Assembly (NCBI RefSeq): GCF_900111605.1
Contig: NZ_FOIA01000024.1
Location: 1 to 53,042, forward strand
Length of the DNA stretch: 53,042 nt
Source of the DNA: Nitrosomonas marina
GTDB lineage: Bacteria > Pseudomonadota > Gammaproteobacteria > Burkholderiales > Nitrosomonadaceae
Direction: 5' to 3'
The notes under the pieces: generated by a model
Database searches by the model: none
What the model saw: the letters and a program-made list of their open reading frames with translations, nothing else
What the model was told of the DNA's origin: nothing
Made by a program: the position numbers and the translations under genes
Part shown: in pieces, positions 8,799-18,429 of the stretch
How positions within the stretch are numbered: position 1 is the stretch's first letter
Layout of the letters: every line of letters starts with the position of its first letter

Positions 8799-9452
8799 AT
8801 GAAGTCAAGCAAAGTTAAATTATTATCAGCTAGTGTTGTTTTCTTATTTACTGCCGGATTGTTATCCGGTTGCGGCGACGAACCGGAGGATGCGGCAACT
8901 CAGAGCCAGGAGCAAGTGACTGATGAGCCAATTCAAAGTTTGGAAACAATCATTGAGCCTGAGCCGTTGGTAGATATACAAGAAACAGACGACATTGAAC
9001 CGTTTGGAAATATTGATTTGGAAGAAGAAATGAGTTCCATGGAAGGTATATTGAATGACTTGTCTGACGAGACTAGTGAATCAATTGACACCGCTGCGAA
9101 AACAGCGGGCGACGCGTTTGACAAGATGATTGATGCAGCTAAAGAAACTGCGAATGAAGCTGAAATTGCGGTCAGCGAGATACAGGAAGATGCTGCCGAT
9201 GCATTAGAGGCGACAGTTGTTGAGCCGGCTAATGAAATTATGGAAGATTCCCATGAAGTTGTTGCAGCAACGCCTGGTTTAATACGTCGCGTGCAGCAAG
9301 CTTTGGCAAACGCTGGTTACAACCCGGGTCCAGTCGATGGAATTAGTGGCCCAAGGACTTTATCTGCCATTGAAAACTTTCAACAAGATAACGATCTTGC
9401 AACGGGTGAGCTAACCAAGGAAACATTGCGTGCACTCGGAGTTGATTTTTAG
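8799..9452 (+). CDS. lipoprotein with acidic linker and C-terminal peptidoglycan-binding domain
   Basis: A 217-residue protein with a lipoprotein signal peptide: basic start, hydrophobic stretch, and lipobox LLSGC with the lipidated cysteine at C25. Residues 26-155 are strongly acidic and rich in D, E and A, with a heptad-like AAKTAGDAFDKMIDAAKETA section that probably forms an amphipathic helix. Residues about 160-217 are a peptidoglycan-binding domain of the PG_binding_1 type (RRVQQALANAGYNPGPVDG, then GPRTLSAIENFQ). It probably tethers a membrane to the cell wall; no catalytic domain is seen. The ribosome binding site (ggaggga) supports the start. It is monocistronic. Confidence 0.8.
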   Translation: MKSSKVKLLSASVVFLFTAGLLSGCGDEPEDAATQSQEQVTDEPIQSLETIIEPEPLVDIQETDDIEPFGNIDLEEEMSSMEGILNDLSDETSESIDTAAKTAGDAFDKMIDAAKETANEAEIAVSEIQEDAADALEATVVEPANEIMEDSHEVVAATPGLIRRVQQALANAGYNPGPVDGISGPRTLSAIENFQQDNDLATGELTKETLRALGVDF

Positions 9453-10006
9453 AGGCTGTCATAAAAGCTTCCTGGCGGACAATCTATCAACCGGAAATGT
9501 GAGGTACTTGTATCAGTTTGGATCAAAATGTTGACTGGATAAAATCTGATAATCTGTATACGCATAGAATGCTGTTTTAAGAGGTTCTCTGAATAAAGGG
9601 GTTCTCTGAATATAATACTGTGTTTACACGATAATCAGCACAGTGTTGCATTTATACAAATTGTACTTGGGCAGATTTTAACGCAGTCTATAGTCAATAA
9701 TTGATTGTTTGATTAGCTATTTTGGATCAAGCGTTAGATAGTGAATGTAAATGATCTGCTGTTGGTAGTTCAGTTTCCAAGTAAGATTAAGATATAATTA
9801 CAATGTTTTCAAAATAACCGGTTTTCAGGAAATTATGGAGCTTTTTTGAGAACCGGAATATATTTCATTTTTTCAATCGATTGCGGATTGTGTGGTGCAT
9901 TAAGTTATTGATGTGACCATAGTGATGTGATGAATTTTGATGTCAGGCGCTTGGCATCCACCCGCCGATATTTTGCAATCGATACAAGCTTTTGGAGGTT
10001 TTGTCC
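9453..10006. other. 554-bp leader region in front of the hopanoid genes
   Basis: No gene is seen. A 13-base sequence, ggttctctgaata, occurs twice 17 bp apart (9583-9595 and 9600-9612). An inverted repeat (ccggttttca at 9818-9827, tgagaaccgg at 9847-9856, 9 of 10 pairing) lies 150 bp before hpnH, just after a tataat hexamer at 9793-9798 that lacks a good -35 box. These could be promoter and leader structure for the hpn operon, but this is weak. Confidence 0.4.
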
Positions 10007-11125
10007 ATGGGAGTACCCTTACGCCAACAAATCGCGGTAGGCACATACTTGATTAAGCAAAAAGTTTTGGGAGTCAAGAAATATCCACTGGTTTTAATGC
10101 TGGAGCCGCTGTTTCGTTGTAATCTCGCCTGCGCTGGTTGCGGAAAAATTGCACACCCAGAGGAAATTCTCGATAAACGGTTGTCGTATGATGAGTGTAT
10201 GCAGGCTGTTGATGAATGTGGTGCACCCATGGTTTCCATACCGGGTGGCGAACCTTTATTGCATAAAGAAATGCCGCAAATAGTTGCCGGTATCATAAAA
10301 CGCAAAAAATATGTGTATCTTTGTACCAATGCGTTGCTGTTGAAGAAGAGAATTGATGACTATACTCCATCGCCATACCTGACATTTTCAGTTCACCTGG
10401 ACGGTATGAGAGAAAGGCATGATGCATCGGTTTGTCAAGATGGCGTATTTGACCGGGCGGTTGAAGCGATTAAAATTGCTTTGGAAAAAGGATTCAGAGT
10501 TACAATTAATTGCACGTTATTTCAAGGCGAGACACCGGAAGATGTTGTCGAATTTCTTGATTATGCTATGGAACTTGGCGTAGAAGGCGCAACAATTGCT
10601 CCAGGGTTCAGTTATGAGCATGCTCCCAAGCAGGATGTGTTTATCAAAGGTGCAGATACTAAAAAATTGTTTCGCGGTATTTTTGCGTTAGGCAAAAAAC
10701 TGAAGCGTAAATGGCGGCTCAATCACTCGGCTCTTTATCTCGATTTTTTGGCGGGTAACCAGGATTATAAGTGTACTCCATGGGGTAACCCGACACGTAA
10801 TGTTTTTGGATGGCAAAAACCGTGCTATTTGCTGGCTGACGAGGGTTATGTTAATACATTTCAAGAGTTGCTCGATACAACACCTTGGGAAAAATACGGT
10901 AATGCAAGCAACCCAAAATGTGCTCAATGCATGGCGCATTGTGGTTACGAAGCCACTGCAGTGGAAGATACGCTGCAACATCCTTGGAAAGCACTTGTGA
11001 CCTCAGTTAAAGGTCCCAGAACAACAGGTGAGATGGTGGCGGAACCCTTACCCAAGTGGATTGCTGAAACTGACAAAAAAGGGAAAAAACTGGCAGACAT
11101 TCCTGTTACGATATCAAATAAATAG
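10007..11125 (+). CDS. hpnH: adenosylhopane synthase HpnH (radical SAM)
   Basis: A 372-residue radical SAM enzyme. HpnH adds the 5'-deoxyadenosyl group of SAM to hopene (diploptene), the first step of bacteriohopanepolyol side-chain synthesis. The iron-sulfur ligands are C38, C42 and C45 in CNLACAGC; SIPGGEPLLHKE is the SAM-contacting GGE motif. A cysteine-rich tail (NPKCAQCMAHCGYEA) is typical of the family. The ATG at 10007, preceded by ggagg, is chosen over the TTG at 9992. hpnB, hpnM and hpnN follow on the same strand; the squalene-hopene cyclase and other hpn genes are outside the window. Confidence 0.95.
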   Translation: MGVPLRQQIAVGTYLIKQKVLGVKKYPLVLMLEPLFRCNLACAGCGKIAHPEEILDKRLSYDECMQAVDECGAPMVSIPGGEPLLHKEMPQIVAGIIKRKKYVYLCTNALLLKKRIDDYTPSPYLTFSVHLDGMRERHDASVCQDGVFDRAVEAIKIALEKGFRVTINCTLFQGETPEDVVEFLDYAMELGVEGATIAPGFSYEHAPKQDVFIKGADTKKLFRGIFALGKKLKRKWRLNHSALYLDFLAGNQDYKCTPWGNPTRNVFGWQKPCYLLADEGYVNTFQELLDTTPWEKYGNASNPKCAQCMAHCGYEATAVEDTLQHPWKALVTSVKGPRTTGEMVAEPLPKWIAETDKKGKKLADIPVTISNK

Positions 11126-11236
11126 ACAAAAATCACATCAACACGGTAGCAGTGTTGCACTGAATGATCGTCTGCGGCTCTACATGCAAGGTGAGTCAGT
11201 GGATAGTTATTTGAACGAAAGATTTATAAGTATTTT

Positions 11237-12388
11237 ATGTTTAATCCTTCGTTGATTGGTTTATTGGGGTTTATATTAGGCGCAATTGGAGTTTTTGGCT
11301 GGTCTTTGATACTCATACTTCCCTGGCGTCCGGCTAGTACATATGAGCAGATGGAACCAAAACAGAGTGCGCATTCTGCATCTAATCTAAACGACGTCAC
11401 GGTGTTGATTCCTGCTCGTAATGAAGCGGAGTATATCCGTCATACACTCGAAACTGTCTATATCCAGGGAACTGGTTTAAAAATCATTGTCGTAGATGAT
11501 CAATCTACTGATCAGACAGCACAATTAGCGCGAGCAAATGGAGCGCGGGTTATTAGCGGCACCGCGCCGCCGGCCGGCTGGAGCGGTAAGCTTTGGGCTC
11601 TCGAACAAGGTTTGCGGGAAGTGCGTACCGCTTACACACTATTACTTGATGCTGATATTGCTTTGTCGCCAGGAATTATTGCCGCGCTTCTGGATAAAGT
11701 AACAAAAGAGCAATGTGCCCTGGTGTCAATAATGGCCGAGCCACCTCTAAGCAATCTTGTAGAGCGTTCGCTCATGCCCGCATTTATTTTTTTCTTTAAG
11801 TTGTTGTATCCTTTCGGATTGACAAACAAACCTTCTTCAAGCATGGCTGCTGCTGCAGGAGGGTGTATACTTGTGGAAACGCAAGCATTGCGTGCAGTGG
11901 GCGCATTTACCAGTCTGCACAATGCATTGATTGATGATTGTACGTTGGCTGCACACATCAAACATGCAGGAAACAAGATCTGGTTAGGTTTAAGTCACTC
12001 AGTGCGCAGTCAGCGTGGTTATCCTGGATTGGAGACTGTCTGGGAAATGGTATCCAGAACGGCTTATACACAACTTAATTACTCGCTGCCATTACTGGTC
12101 CTGTGTACTGTGATAATGGTATCAATGTTCTGGTTTGGGCCCTTCGTGTTCTTGTTGCTGCCTGATGATCAAAAAGCTTATATGCTTTGTGCAGCAGCGT
12201 GGCTGGCCATGTACTTGGCTTACAGGCCGACTTTGGTTTATTTTCATCGTTCACCAATATGGGTATTTGCGTTACCAGTTATTGGTATGCTGTATCTTGC
12301 CATGACATGGACCTCAGCAATACGTTACTGGCGCGGTGAACGTGCTCGCTGGAAGGACCGCCGATATGAAAGCAAAACAGACTACTAG
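11237..12388 (+). CDS. hpnB: hopanoid-associated family 2 glycosyltransferase HpnB
   Basis: A 383-residue membrane glycosyltransferase. An N-terminal membrane anchor is followed by a GT2 domain (VTVLIPARNEAEYI; VVDDQSTDQT; LLLDADIALS as the DxD motif; LIDDCTLAAHIK as the acceptor-site ED-like motif), then several C-terminal membrane segments. The C-terminal YRPTLVYFHRSPIWVFALP and WRGERARWKDR stretches match my memory of the HpnB family. Its substrate is not established with certainty; it is found with hopanoid genes. It lies 111 bp after hpnH, and the next gene starts inside its last codons. Confidence 0.85.
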   Translation: MFNPSLIGLLGFILGAIGVFGWSLILILPWRPASTYEQMEPKQSAHSASNLNDVTVLIPARNEAEYIRHTLETVYIQGTGLKIIVVDDQSTDQTAQLARANGARVISGTAPPAGWSGKLWALEQGLREVRTAYTLLLDADIALSPGIIAALLDKVTKEQCALVSIMAEPPLSNLVERSLMPAFIFFFKLLYPFGLTNKPSSSMAAAAGGCILVETQALRAVGAFTSLHNALIDDCTLAAHIKHAGNKIWLGLSHSVRSQRGYPGLETVWEMVSRTAYTQLNYSLPLLVLCTVIMVSMFWFGPFVFLLLPDDQKAYMLCAAAWLAMYLAYRPTLVYFHRSPIWVFALPVIGMLYLAMTWTSAIRYWRGERARWKDRRYESKTDY

Positions 12389-13022
12389 GAAAATAAGCTT
12401 GGCGTCGCGATTAATTACCGCTGTGCTGCTATCCTTACTCATTATTGTTCCAATCGGTATTACACACGCAGATGAACCCGAATTTAATAGTGCACAAAGT
12501 GCGATTGATTCTTTGCAGCAGTCTTTGTTGCATGTAATGCGTGAGGGAGAGCAGCTTAACTATTCAGAGCGGGTTGAATTCTTAACGCCCGTTGTCAACA
12601 AGACGCATGATATTGATTTAATTATAAAAACTATCCTTGGAGCGAGTCTTTGGCACGAGCTTGATACAATGCAGCAAAATCTGATCATAGAAACATTCAG
12701 AAAGCTTAGTATTGCGTCATACGCCGGTCGATTTAAACAATATAATGGCGAACAATTCGAGTTTATCGAACAGCGTGATTTGCCAAGAAACCAAAAGCTG
12801 GTGCGTAGTCGGCTCAACAAGGGAGATGGTGGCGCAGTGAATTTTGATTACGTGCTCCACCGGCCAGAAGAGCATTGGTTAATTGTGAACATATTATTTG
12901 ATGGCGTAAGTGATTTGGCGATTAAGCGTAGCGAATATCGATCAATCTTGCAACGCGAAGGATTTCAGTCATTGATAGACATGCTGAATGTCAAAATTGC
13001 TGAAGCCGAGCATAGCGAATAG
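12366..13022 (+). CDS. hpnM: MlaC/Ttg2D-like periplasmic lipid-binding protein HpnM
   Basis: A 218-residue protein with a Sec signal peptide (LITAVLLSLLIIVPIGITHA) and the MlaC-type fold (helical start; YAGRFKQYNGEQFEFIE; then LVRSRLNKGDGG and LIVNILFDGVSDLAIKRSEY). MlaC proteins carry phospholipids across the periplasm; the hopanoid-associated version is thought to shuttle hopanoids together with HpnN. The ATG at 12366 has ggaagga upstream and overlaps the hpnB end by 23 bp, implying translational coupling. hpnN follows 19 bp after its stop. Confidence 0.85.
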   Translation: MKAKQTTRKISLASRLITAVLLSLLIIVPIGITHADEPEFNSAQSAIDSLQQSLLHVMREGEQLNYSERVEFLTPVVNKTHDIDLIIKTILGASLWHELDTMQQNLIIETFRKLSIASYAGRFKQYNGEQFEFIEQRDLPRNQKLVRSRLNKGDGGAVNFDYVLHRPEEHWLIVNILFDGVSDLAIKRSEYRSILQREGFQSLIDMLNVKIAEAEHSE

Positions 13023-13041
13023 CTGTTCAGAAGGATTTTAT

Positions 13042-15684
13042 GTGAAAATTTTAACTGGTGCAGGTAGTCATTTTTTTGCTCACTGGACAGCGTTTTCCTA
13101 CCGACAAGCCATCTGGATCATTATTCTAGCTTTTGTCGCGGCTGTACTCAGCATAACCTACACTGTTAATAACCTGGGTGTGCAGACTGATACAACGGAC
13201 ATGCTATCAGAGGATGTTCCTTTCCGGATTAATCACAAACGCTATAAAGAAGCGTTTCCGCAATATGAGGATGCATTGCTTCTGGTAGTGGATGCGCCAA
13301 CACCCGAACAGGCGCATGAGACTGCTAAACAACTGACCTACTATCTCCAGAACGATGACGCTCATTTTTACGAGGCGAGCTACTTAAGCGGCGACTCATT
13401 TTTTGAGCAAAATGGTTTGCTCTACAAAAATCTCTCCGAGTTGGAAAATATCACAGATCAGCTTGCTGCTGCTCAACCACTGATTGCACGTCTTGCTGAA
13501 AATCCGACGCTCGAGACATTTCTATCAGTATTATCCGAAGCTGTTGTTGAGATCAATAGCGGCAGAAATTTGGAACTCGAAACTGTTTTCAATGGTGTTA
13601 GTTCAACATTGGACGCCAGACTCGCTGGAGAGCCGCGCGCATTATCGTGGCAAATATTGTTCAATGGTGAGCGGCAGACCGGTTTGTATCAAGAATTGAT
13701 ACTGACCAGGCCCAAGCATGATTATGCGCAGTTGTTTGCTGCAGAACAGTCGATGAATGCTGTACGTGAAACAGCAATGGATATGGGACTGACTCATGAT
13801 TCACCAGTAAAATTACGCATTACGGGCGAAGCGGCGCTTGCCTTCGATGAACTGAATAGCGCCATGCATGGTGCACAAAGTGCCGGAATACTCGCGCTGG
13901 TGCTGGTAATCGTGGTATTGCTTGTGGCGGTTCGCAGTGTCGGTGCAATCATGACAGTGATGTTAACCCTTATATTAGGGTTGATTCTAACTGCAGCATT
14001 TGCAACGTTTGCAGTGGGTCATCTGAATCTGATTTCAATTGCCTTTGCGGTGCTGTATATCGGGCTGGGTGTGGATTACGCAATACATTTTTTATTACGA
14101 CACGAAGAAATCAGAAAAAACGGCTCTCCGGTTATTCAAGCGCTGCCCATGGCAGGCGGTGATATCGGGCGTGCCCTGACAATCTGTGCGGTAACGACAG
14201 CAATTGGCTTTTATGCTTTTATACCAACATCGTATGATGGTGTAGCGGAGCTAGGTCTGATCTCCGGTTCGGGAATGATTATCAGCTTGTTGGTGACATT
14301 GACAATCGTTCCTGCTTTGCAACGTTTTTTTCCAATACAACCGATCAAACCGCTGATTTCTGTTAAGCCTGTGCATACTGTATTGGAATGGCCGATTCAT
14401 GCACGGAAAAGCATTTTTATTTTGACAATATGTGCCGCATTACTTTCGATATTCGCATTACCGCAGATAAAGTTTGATTACAATCTGCTTAATCTGAACG
14501 ATCCAAGGGCGGAATCTGTGGAAACTTTTCGTGAGTTGCTGGAAAATTCAGATGATTCACCCTGGCATATCATTGCTCTGGCAGATAACCGTGATGAAAC
14601 CGTTCGGCTCGTTCAACAGTTATCCGGTTTACAGGAAGTGGACAAAGCAGTCACCTTGCTGGATTTTGTGCCGAAGCATCAGGAAGAGAAGATCCGCTTG
14701 ATTGAAGAGATGGCAATGACTCTCGGGCCAATCTCATTTGTCCCATCTTCTCAGAAACGGGTCAATATTGATGAACAACGTATCGTTTTGGTGGATTTGA
14801 AGAGAGAACTGTCACGTTTTCTGGATGAACAGTCTGCACATCAGGCTAGCCAAGCAGCAAAAAACCTGCATGCGTCAGTACGTAATCTGCTGTCGCGATT
14901 GAATGCGCTGTCTGAAGGCGAAGCACGGGAGAGTCTGTTATTCGAGGTCGAGTATGACTTGTTGCATTTACTGCCAGTGTCCTTGCAACGTCTGCAGCTT
15001 GCGTTGGGCGCATCGACCTTTACCCTGGAGGACATACCTGAATCAGTTAAAATGCATTGGTTAAGCAAACAGGGCATTTATCGTATTGCAGTCTACCCTG
15101 CTGATAATATTAGTGATAATAATGCATTGAAAATGTTTGTGCGTGCGGTTCAGGATGTGACTCCCGGAGCAACTGGCGTACCTGTTATCAGTCTGGAAGC
15201 GGGCAAGGCGGTAGTTGACGCATTTATCCATGCATTCTCACTGGCGATTATCGGCGTTGTGGTGGCATTGCTGGTATTACTCAGGTGTTTAAAATCGACT
15301 GTGCTTGTATTGGTGCCGTTGATACTCGCTGCGTTATTTACTGGCGCTGTAACCGTATTGATGGGATTGCCGTTTAATTTTGCCAACGTGATTGCCTTAC
15401 CGCTGATTCTGGGTATCGGTATTGATTGTAGCGTTCATATGGTGCATAGAAGCCGCAATAACGGGGAAGCGTATGAAAATTTACTATATACCAGTACAGC
15501 ACGTGCTATTTATTATAGTGCTTTAACGACAATGGCGGGTTTTGGGAGTCTGATCTTCTCGCAACATCAGGGCACCACCAGTATGGGACTGTTGTTGCTG
15601 ATCGGTGTTGTGTTGACACTGGTATGTGTTTTAATCATTCTGCCCGTATTGTTGCATGCTGCAAACCACAAGCCGTCTACTTGA
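13042..15684 (+). CDS. hpnN: RND-family hopanoid transporter HpnN
   Basis: An 880-residue RND/MMPL-type membrane protein with two repeats: a membrane helix, a large periplasmic domain, then five helices. The repeats begin near residues 20 and 450. Conserved GLGVDYAIHFLLRH and GIGIDCSVHMVHRSR segments are the usual RND helix-4 acidic motifs, likely on the proton pathway. HpnN moves hopanoids to the outer membrane. A GTG at 13042 with agaagga upstream is chosen; an upstream alternative at 12988 would overlap hpnM. It ends 36 bp from the convergent RsmB-like gene. Confidence 0.9.
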   Translation: MKILTGAGSHFFAHWTAFSYRQAIWIIILAFVAAVLSITYTVNNLGVQTDTTDMLSEDVPFRINHKRYKEAFPQYEDALLLVVDAPTPEQAHETAKQLTYYLQNDDAHFYEASYLSGDSFFEQNGLLYKNLSELENITDQLAAAQPLIARLAENPTLETFLSVLSEAVVEINSGRNLELETVFNGVSSTLDARLAGEPRALSWQILFNGERQTGLYQELILTRPKHDYAQLFAAEQSMNAVRETAMDMGLTHDSPVKLRITGEAALAFDELNSAMHGAQSAGILALVLVIVVLLVAVRSVGAIMTVMLTLILGLILTAAFATFAVGHLNLISIAFAVLYIGLGVDYAIHFLLRHEEIRKNGSPVIQALPMAGGDIGRALTICAVTTAIGFYAFIPTSYDGVAELGLISGSGMIISLLVTLTIVPALQRFFPIQPIKPLISVKPVHTVLEWPIHARKSIFILTICAALLSIFALPQIKFDYNLLNLNDPRAESVETFRELLENSDDSPWHIIALADNRDETVRLVQQLSGLQEVDKAVTLLDFVPKHQEEKIRLIEEMAMTLGPISFVPSSQKRVNIDEQRIVLVDLKRELSRFLDEQSAHQASQAAKNLHASVRNLLSRLNALSEGEARESLLFEVEYDLLHLLPVSLQRLQLALGASTFTLEDIPESVKMHWLSKQGIYRIAVYPADNISDNNALKMFVRAVQDVTPGATGVPVISLEAGKAVVDAFIHAFSLAIIGVVVALLVLLRCLKSTVLVLVPLILAALFTGAVTVLMGLPFNFANVIALPLILGIGIDCSVHMVHRSRNNGEAYENLLYTSTARAIYYSALTTMAGFGSLIFSQHQGTTSMGLLLLIGVVLTLVCVLIILPVLLHAANHKPST

Positions 15685-15720
15685 TCTTTTCTTCTGATTT
15701 TCCGTATGATAAATTGTTGT

Positions 15721-16980
15721 TCAACGTACTTTACGTTGTAATACCGCCGCAAAGAAACCATCAGTTTGATGGATGCTGGGAGAGAGCTGTAGGAATTTTC
15801 CAGTATTAATTGCAATTTTCTGTTCTGCCATCAGTTCGGAGCTGTCTAGTAAATCAAAATCTGCATTTATTGACTGAAATGTGTCGATAACCCGCTGGTT
15901 TTCCTCAGGCAGAAAACTGCAAGTGGCGTATACTAATCGCCCGCCAGGTTTGACCAAACCAGCTGCCGAATCCAGAATTGATGACTGCTTTGCTTGTAAT
16001 TCTTTAATGCTCTGTGGCGATTGCCGCCATTTTAAATCGGGATTGCGGCGTAAGGTTCCCAGACCACTGCATGGCGCATCAACGAGCACTCGGTCGATTT
16101 TTTTCGAGAGGCGCTTTGTTTTAAGATCATTCTCGTTCGCGATGCGCTGAATGTGAACATTGGATAATCCTGAGCGTTTGAGGCGGGGCTTCAGGTTGTT
16201 TAGCCGTTTCTCATCAATGTCAAAAGCGTACACGCGACCTTTTGAATGCATAAGCGCGCCAATCAATAACGTTTTACCGCCTGCGCCTGCGCAAAAATCG
16301 ACTACCATTTCTCCACGTCTTGGTGCCAGTAAGTAACCTAATAATTGGCTACCTTCGTCTTGCACTTCAATTTTTCCGGTTAAAAAAAGCGGATGACGGT
16401 TGATTGCTGGTTTGCTGTGCAAACGAATACCGCAGGGTGAAAAATGCATAACTTCTGCGTGAATACCATCTTTCAACAGTGTCTCGAGAACCTGCTCGCG
16501 TTTGGCAAGCATCGTGTTTACACGTAAATCCAGTGGCGCAGCTTTCTGCAGTGATTGTCCGAGACTGAGAATAGCGTCATCGGGCATGAAACACCTTAAC
16601 TTTTCTATCAACCACAGCGGAAATTCAGCTTGCACATTCAATGGCTGCGATTCTAGTGCGGTTGCTGTAATGGTTTGTAATATGCTCATTTCTGAGTCTC
16701 GAATCCAGCTCTTCAGCTCGTGCACATCAATATTATGGAAACGGACCAGGTATGCCAGCAGTAGTAAGCGGGGTGCAGCCGAATCAGTGCATTGTTGCAA
16801 AAAGAATCGGTGGCGCAAAATTCCAAATGTTGCTTCGGCGATGAATGCGCGATCATGTGCACCGAGCTTGGGGTTTTGTTGAAAAAAACGTCTTAGTATT
16901 GAATCTGCCGGATACTCAAGTGGCAACAGTTTCTGTAGGGCGTCAGCCGCTTTATTCAGTTGAACAAGTGTCAATTGCAT
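15721..16980 (-). CDS. RsmB/NOP-family RNA cytosine-5 methyltransferase
   Basis: A 419-residue SAM-dependent RNA (cytosine-5) methyltransferase. The SAM motif VVDFCAGAGGKTLL, the DAPCSGLGTLRRNPDLKW motif with the release cysteine, and the ATCSFLPEEN motif with the nucleophilic cysteine are all visible. The N-terminal 130 residues (PADSILRRFFQ; ILRHRFFLQQ) are not a clear NusB-like domain, so this is the shorter paralogue seen beside purN/purM in betaproteobacteria, not the fmt-linked rsmB. The start at 16980 is preferred because upstream residues to 17031 are low in similarity. The target is probably rRNA but unproven. Confidence 0.85.
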   Translation of the reverse strand: MQLTLVQLNKAADALQKLLPLEYPADSILRRFFQQNPKLGAHDRAFIAEATFGILRHRFFLQQCTDSAAPRLLLLAYLVRFHNIDVHELKSWIRDSEMSILQTITATALESQPLNVQAEFPLWLIEKLRCFMPDDAILSLGQSLQKAAPLDLRVNTMLAKREQVLETLLKDGIHAEVMHFSPCGIRLHSKPAINRHPLFLTGKIEVQDEGSQLLGYLLAPRRGEMVVDFCAGAGGKTLLIGALMHSKGRVYAFDIDEKRLNNLKPRLKRSGLSNVHIQRIANENDLKTKRLSKKIDRVLVDAPCSGLGTLRRNPDLKWRQSPQSIKELQAKQSSILDSAAGLVKPGGRLVYATCSFLPEENQRVIDTFQSINADFDLLDSSELMAEQKIAINTGKFLQLSPSIHQTDGFFAAVLQRKVR

Positions 16981-16993
16981 CGTAATTGTAGTG

Positions 16994-17773
16994 TTATTTT
17001 TTGCAGCAGGTATTATTCTCTGTGTAATCAATCTGAATTTCGGCGATCATTTTATCAACGTTCAAACCATCCTCCTCTATGGTTTGAATTTGTACAGGAA
17101 TCATATGATACTTGGGTGCGAGCCATATTTTTCTCTGCATCTTGTCGTCCTGGTTATGTTGTTTGGTCAATACGATCGTTTCCATCTCACCCAGTGGTGT
17201 GCTGAGTTTTTCTCTGCTGACTTCGAACTGCATTAAATGATGACTGCGTCCATCGGTTACATTGATAGCGAGCAGATTTCCTGTCTTTAATATATGTTCG
17301 GGTGCAAAAATAAAATGATACGACAGGCTCAATCGATCCTGTGTGTCGATATTTAAAGTTGTCTGTTTTTCTTCATTCTGGTGTTTCAATGTCAGAATTC
17401 TGTTCTCCCAGTCAAACAGTGCCATGCTTGAGTTGTTGTTTGTTCTTTCGTCTGAATAACGGACAGGCCTTAAACCCAGTTCGGTTACGATACCCTGACT
17501 GTTTCTGAAAATATTGCCGGGATTAACCAGCTTGAAAACGCCGGTTGCTTGTGCATTACTGCTAATACTGTACGTATGAGAATCACTTTCCTGGTTGATA
17601 TCAACAGTTTCATTCAGTTCACCATGACCAATACCCGTTCTAACGGTATAGCTGATATGGATACGTGCCGGTAAACCTGCCGTATCTTTTGCTTCAGCAT
17701 TCAGACTGTTTTCAGCCGCATGGATGGCTGAATTCGCCCACCATAGAACCAGAAAAATTAGAGAGTTTTTCAT
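16994..17773 (-). CDS. DUF3108-domain exported protein
   Basis: A 259-residue protein with an N-terminal signal peptide (LIFLVLWWANSAIHA) and the beta-rich DUF3108 domain (ISYTVRTGIGHGELNE; VTELGLRPVRYSDER; LAINVTDGR; KQHNQDDKMQRKIWLAPKYHMIPVQI). The function of this family is not established; it is periplasmic or outer-membrane-associated by prediction. Its start overlaps the purN stop by four bases (ATGA), so it is translationally coupled to the purine genes, an arrangement common in betaproteobacteria. Confidence 0.82.
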   Translation of the reverse strand: MKNSLIFLVLWWANSAIHAAENSLNAEAKDTAGLPARIHISYTVRTGIGHGELNETVDINQESDSHTYSISSNAQATGVFKLVNPGNIFRNSQGIVTELGLRPVRYSDERTNNNSSMALFDWENRILTLKHQNEEKQTTLNIDTQDRLSLSYHFIFAPEHILKTGNLLAINVTDGRSHHLMQFEVSREKLSTPLGEMETIVLTKQHNQDDKMQRKIWLAPKYHMIPVQIQTIEEDGLNVDKMIAEIQIDYTENNTCCKK

Positions 17774-18408
17774 TCCTGCAGTCCAGGAGAGTAAATTACC
17801 GAATCGTGAACACAGGTATCGGCTATGAATACAGTATTTTCAGTCAGCCTGATCCGGCCCTGTAGAAACCAGCGAACGGCCTGGGGGTAAATTCGGTGTT
17901 CCTGTTTTAGTACACGGTCTGCGAGCGTTTTTTCAGTGTCATTGGGAAATACCGGAACAGCTGCCTGAATCACGATAGGGCCATGGTCGAGTTTTGGTGT
18001 TACGAAATGAACCGTGCAACCATGAATCTTTACACCGTCGTCCAGTACACGCTTGTGTGTATGTAACCCCGGGAATGCGGGTAACAGAGATGGGTGGATG
18101 TTCATAAGACGACGATGGTAGCGAAAAACAAAATCGTCTGTGAGTATACGCATAAACCCGGCGAGTGCAATCAGATCGGGTTGATAACGGTCAATTTCGT
18201 CAGCCAGCGCGCTATCAAAGGTTGTCCGGTCTGAAAAAGCATGATGATTGATACATATCGTCTGCGCACCCTTAGTGGCAGCGGTTTGTAGTCCTTCAGC
18301 AGCTGGATTGTTACTAATAACGATAATACGATCAACTGGTAGCCTGGCTTCAAGTAAGGCGCGCATGTTGCTGCCACGACCAGAAATTAGAATGATCAGT
18401 GTCTTCAT
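17770..18408 (-). CDS. purN: phosphoribosylglycinamide formyltransferase PurN
   Basis: A 212-residue enzyme of purine synthesis. It transfers a formyl group from 10-formyltetrahydrofolate to GAR. The family signature NIHPSLLPAFPGLHTHKRV with the catalytic asparagine and histidine, and HGCTVHFV with LDHGPIVIQ (catalytic aspartate), are all present. The start at 18408 gives a standard N-terminus (LIILISGRGSNMRALL), the phosphate-binding glycine loop. It follows purM by 21 bp, making a purM-purN-DUF3108 operon. Confidence 0.95.
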   Translation of the reverse strand: MKTLIILISGRGSNMRALLEARLPVDRIIVISNNPAAEGLQTAATKGAQTICINHHAFSDRTTFDSALADEIDRYQPDLIALAGFMRILTDDFVFRYHRRLMNIHPSLLPAFPGLHTHKRVLDDGVKIHGCTVHFVTPKLDHGPIVIQAAVPVFPNDTEKTLADRVLKQEHRIYPQAVRWFLQGRIRLTENTVFIADTCVHDSVIYSPGLQE

Positions 18409-18429
18409 GACAAACGTACCTGAAGGATT

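Noticed and set aside
12988..13041. Earlier start for hpnN at 12988
   Set aside because: It would overlap hpnM and lacks a ribosome binding site; the GTG at 13042 has agaagga at good spacing.
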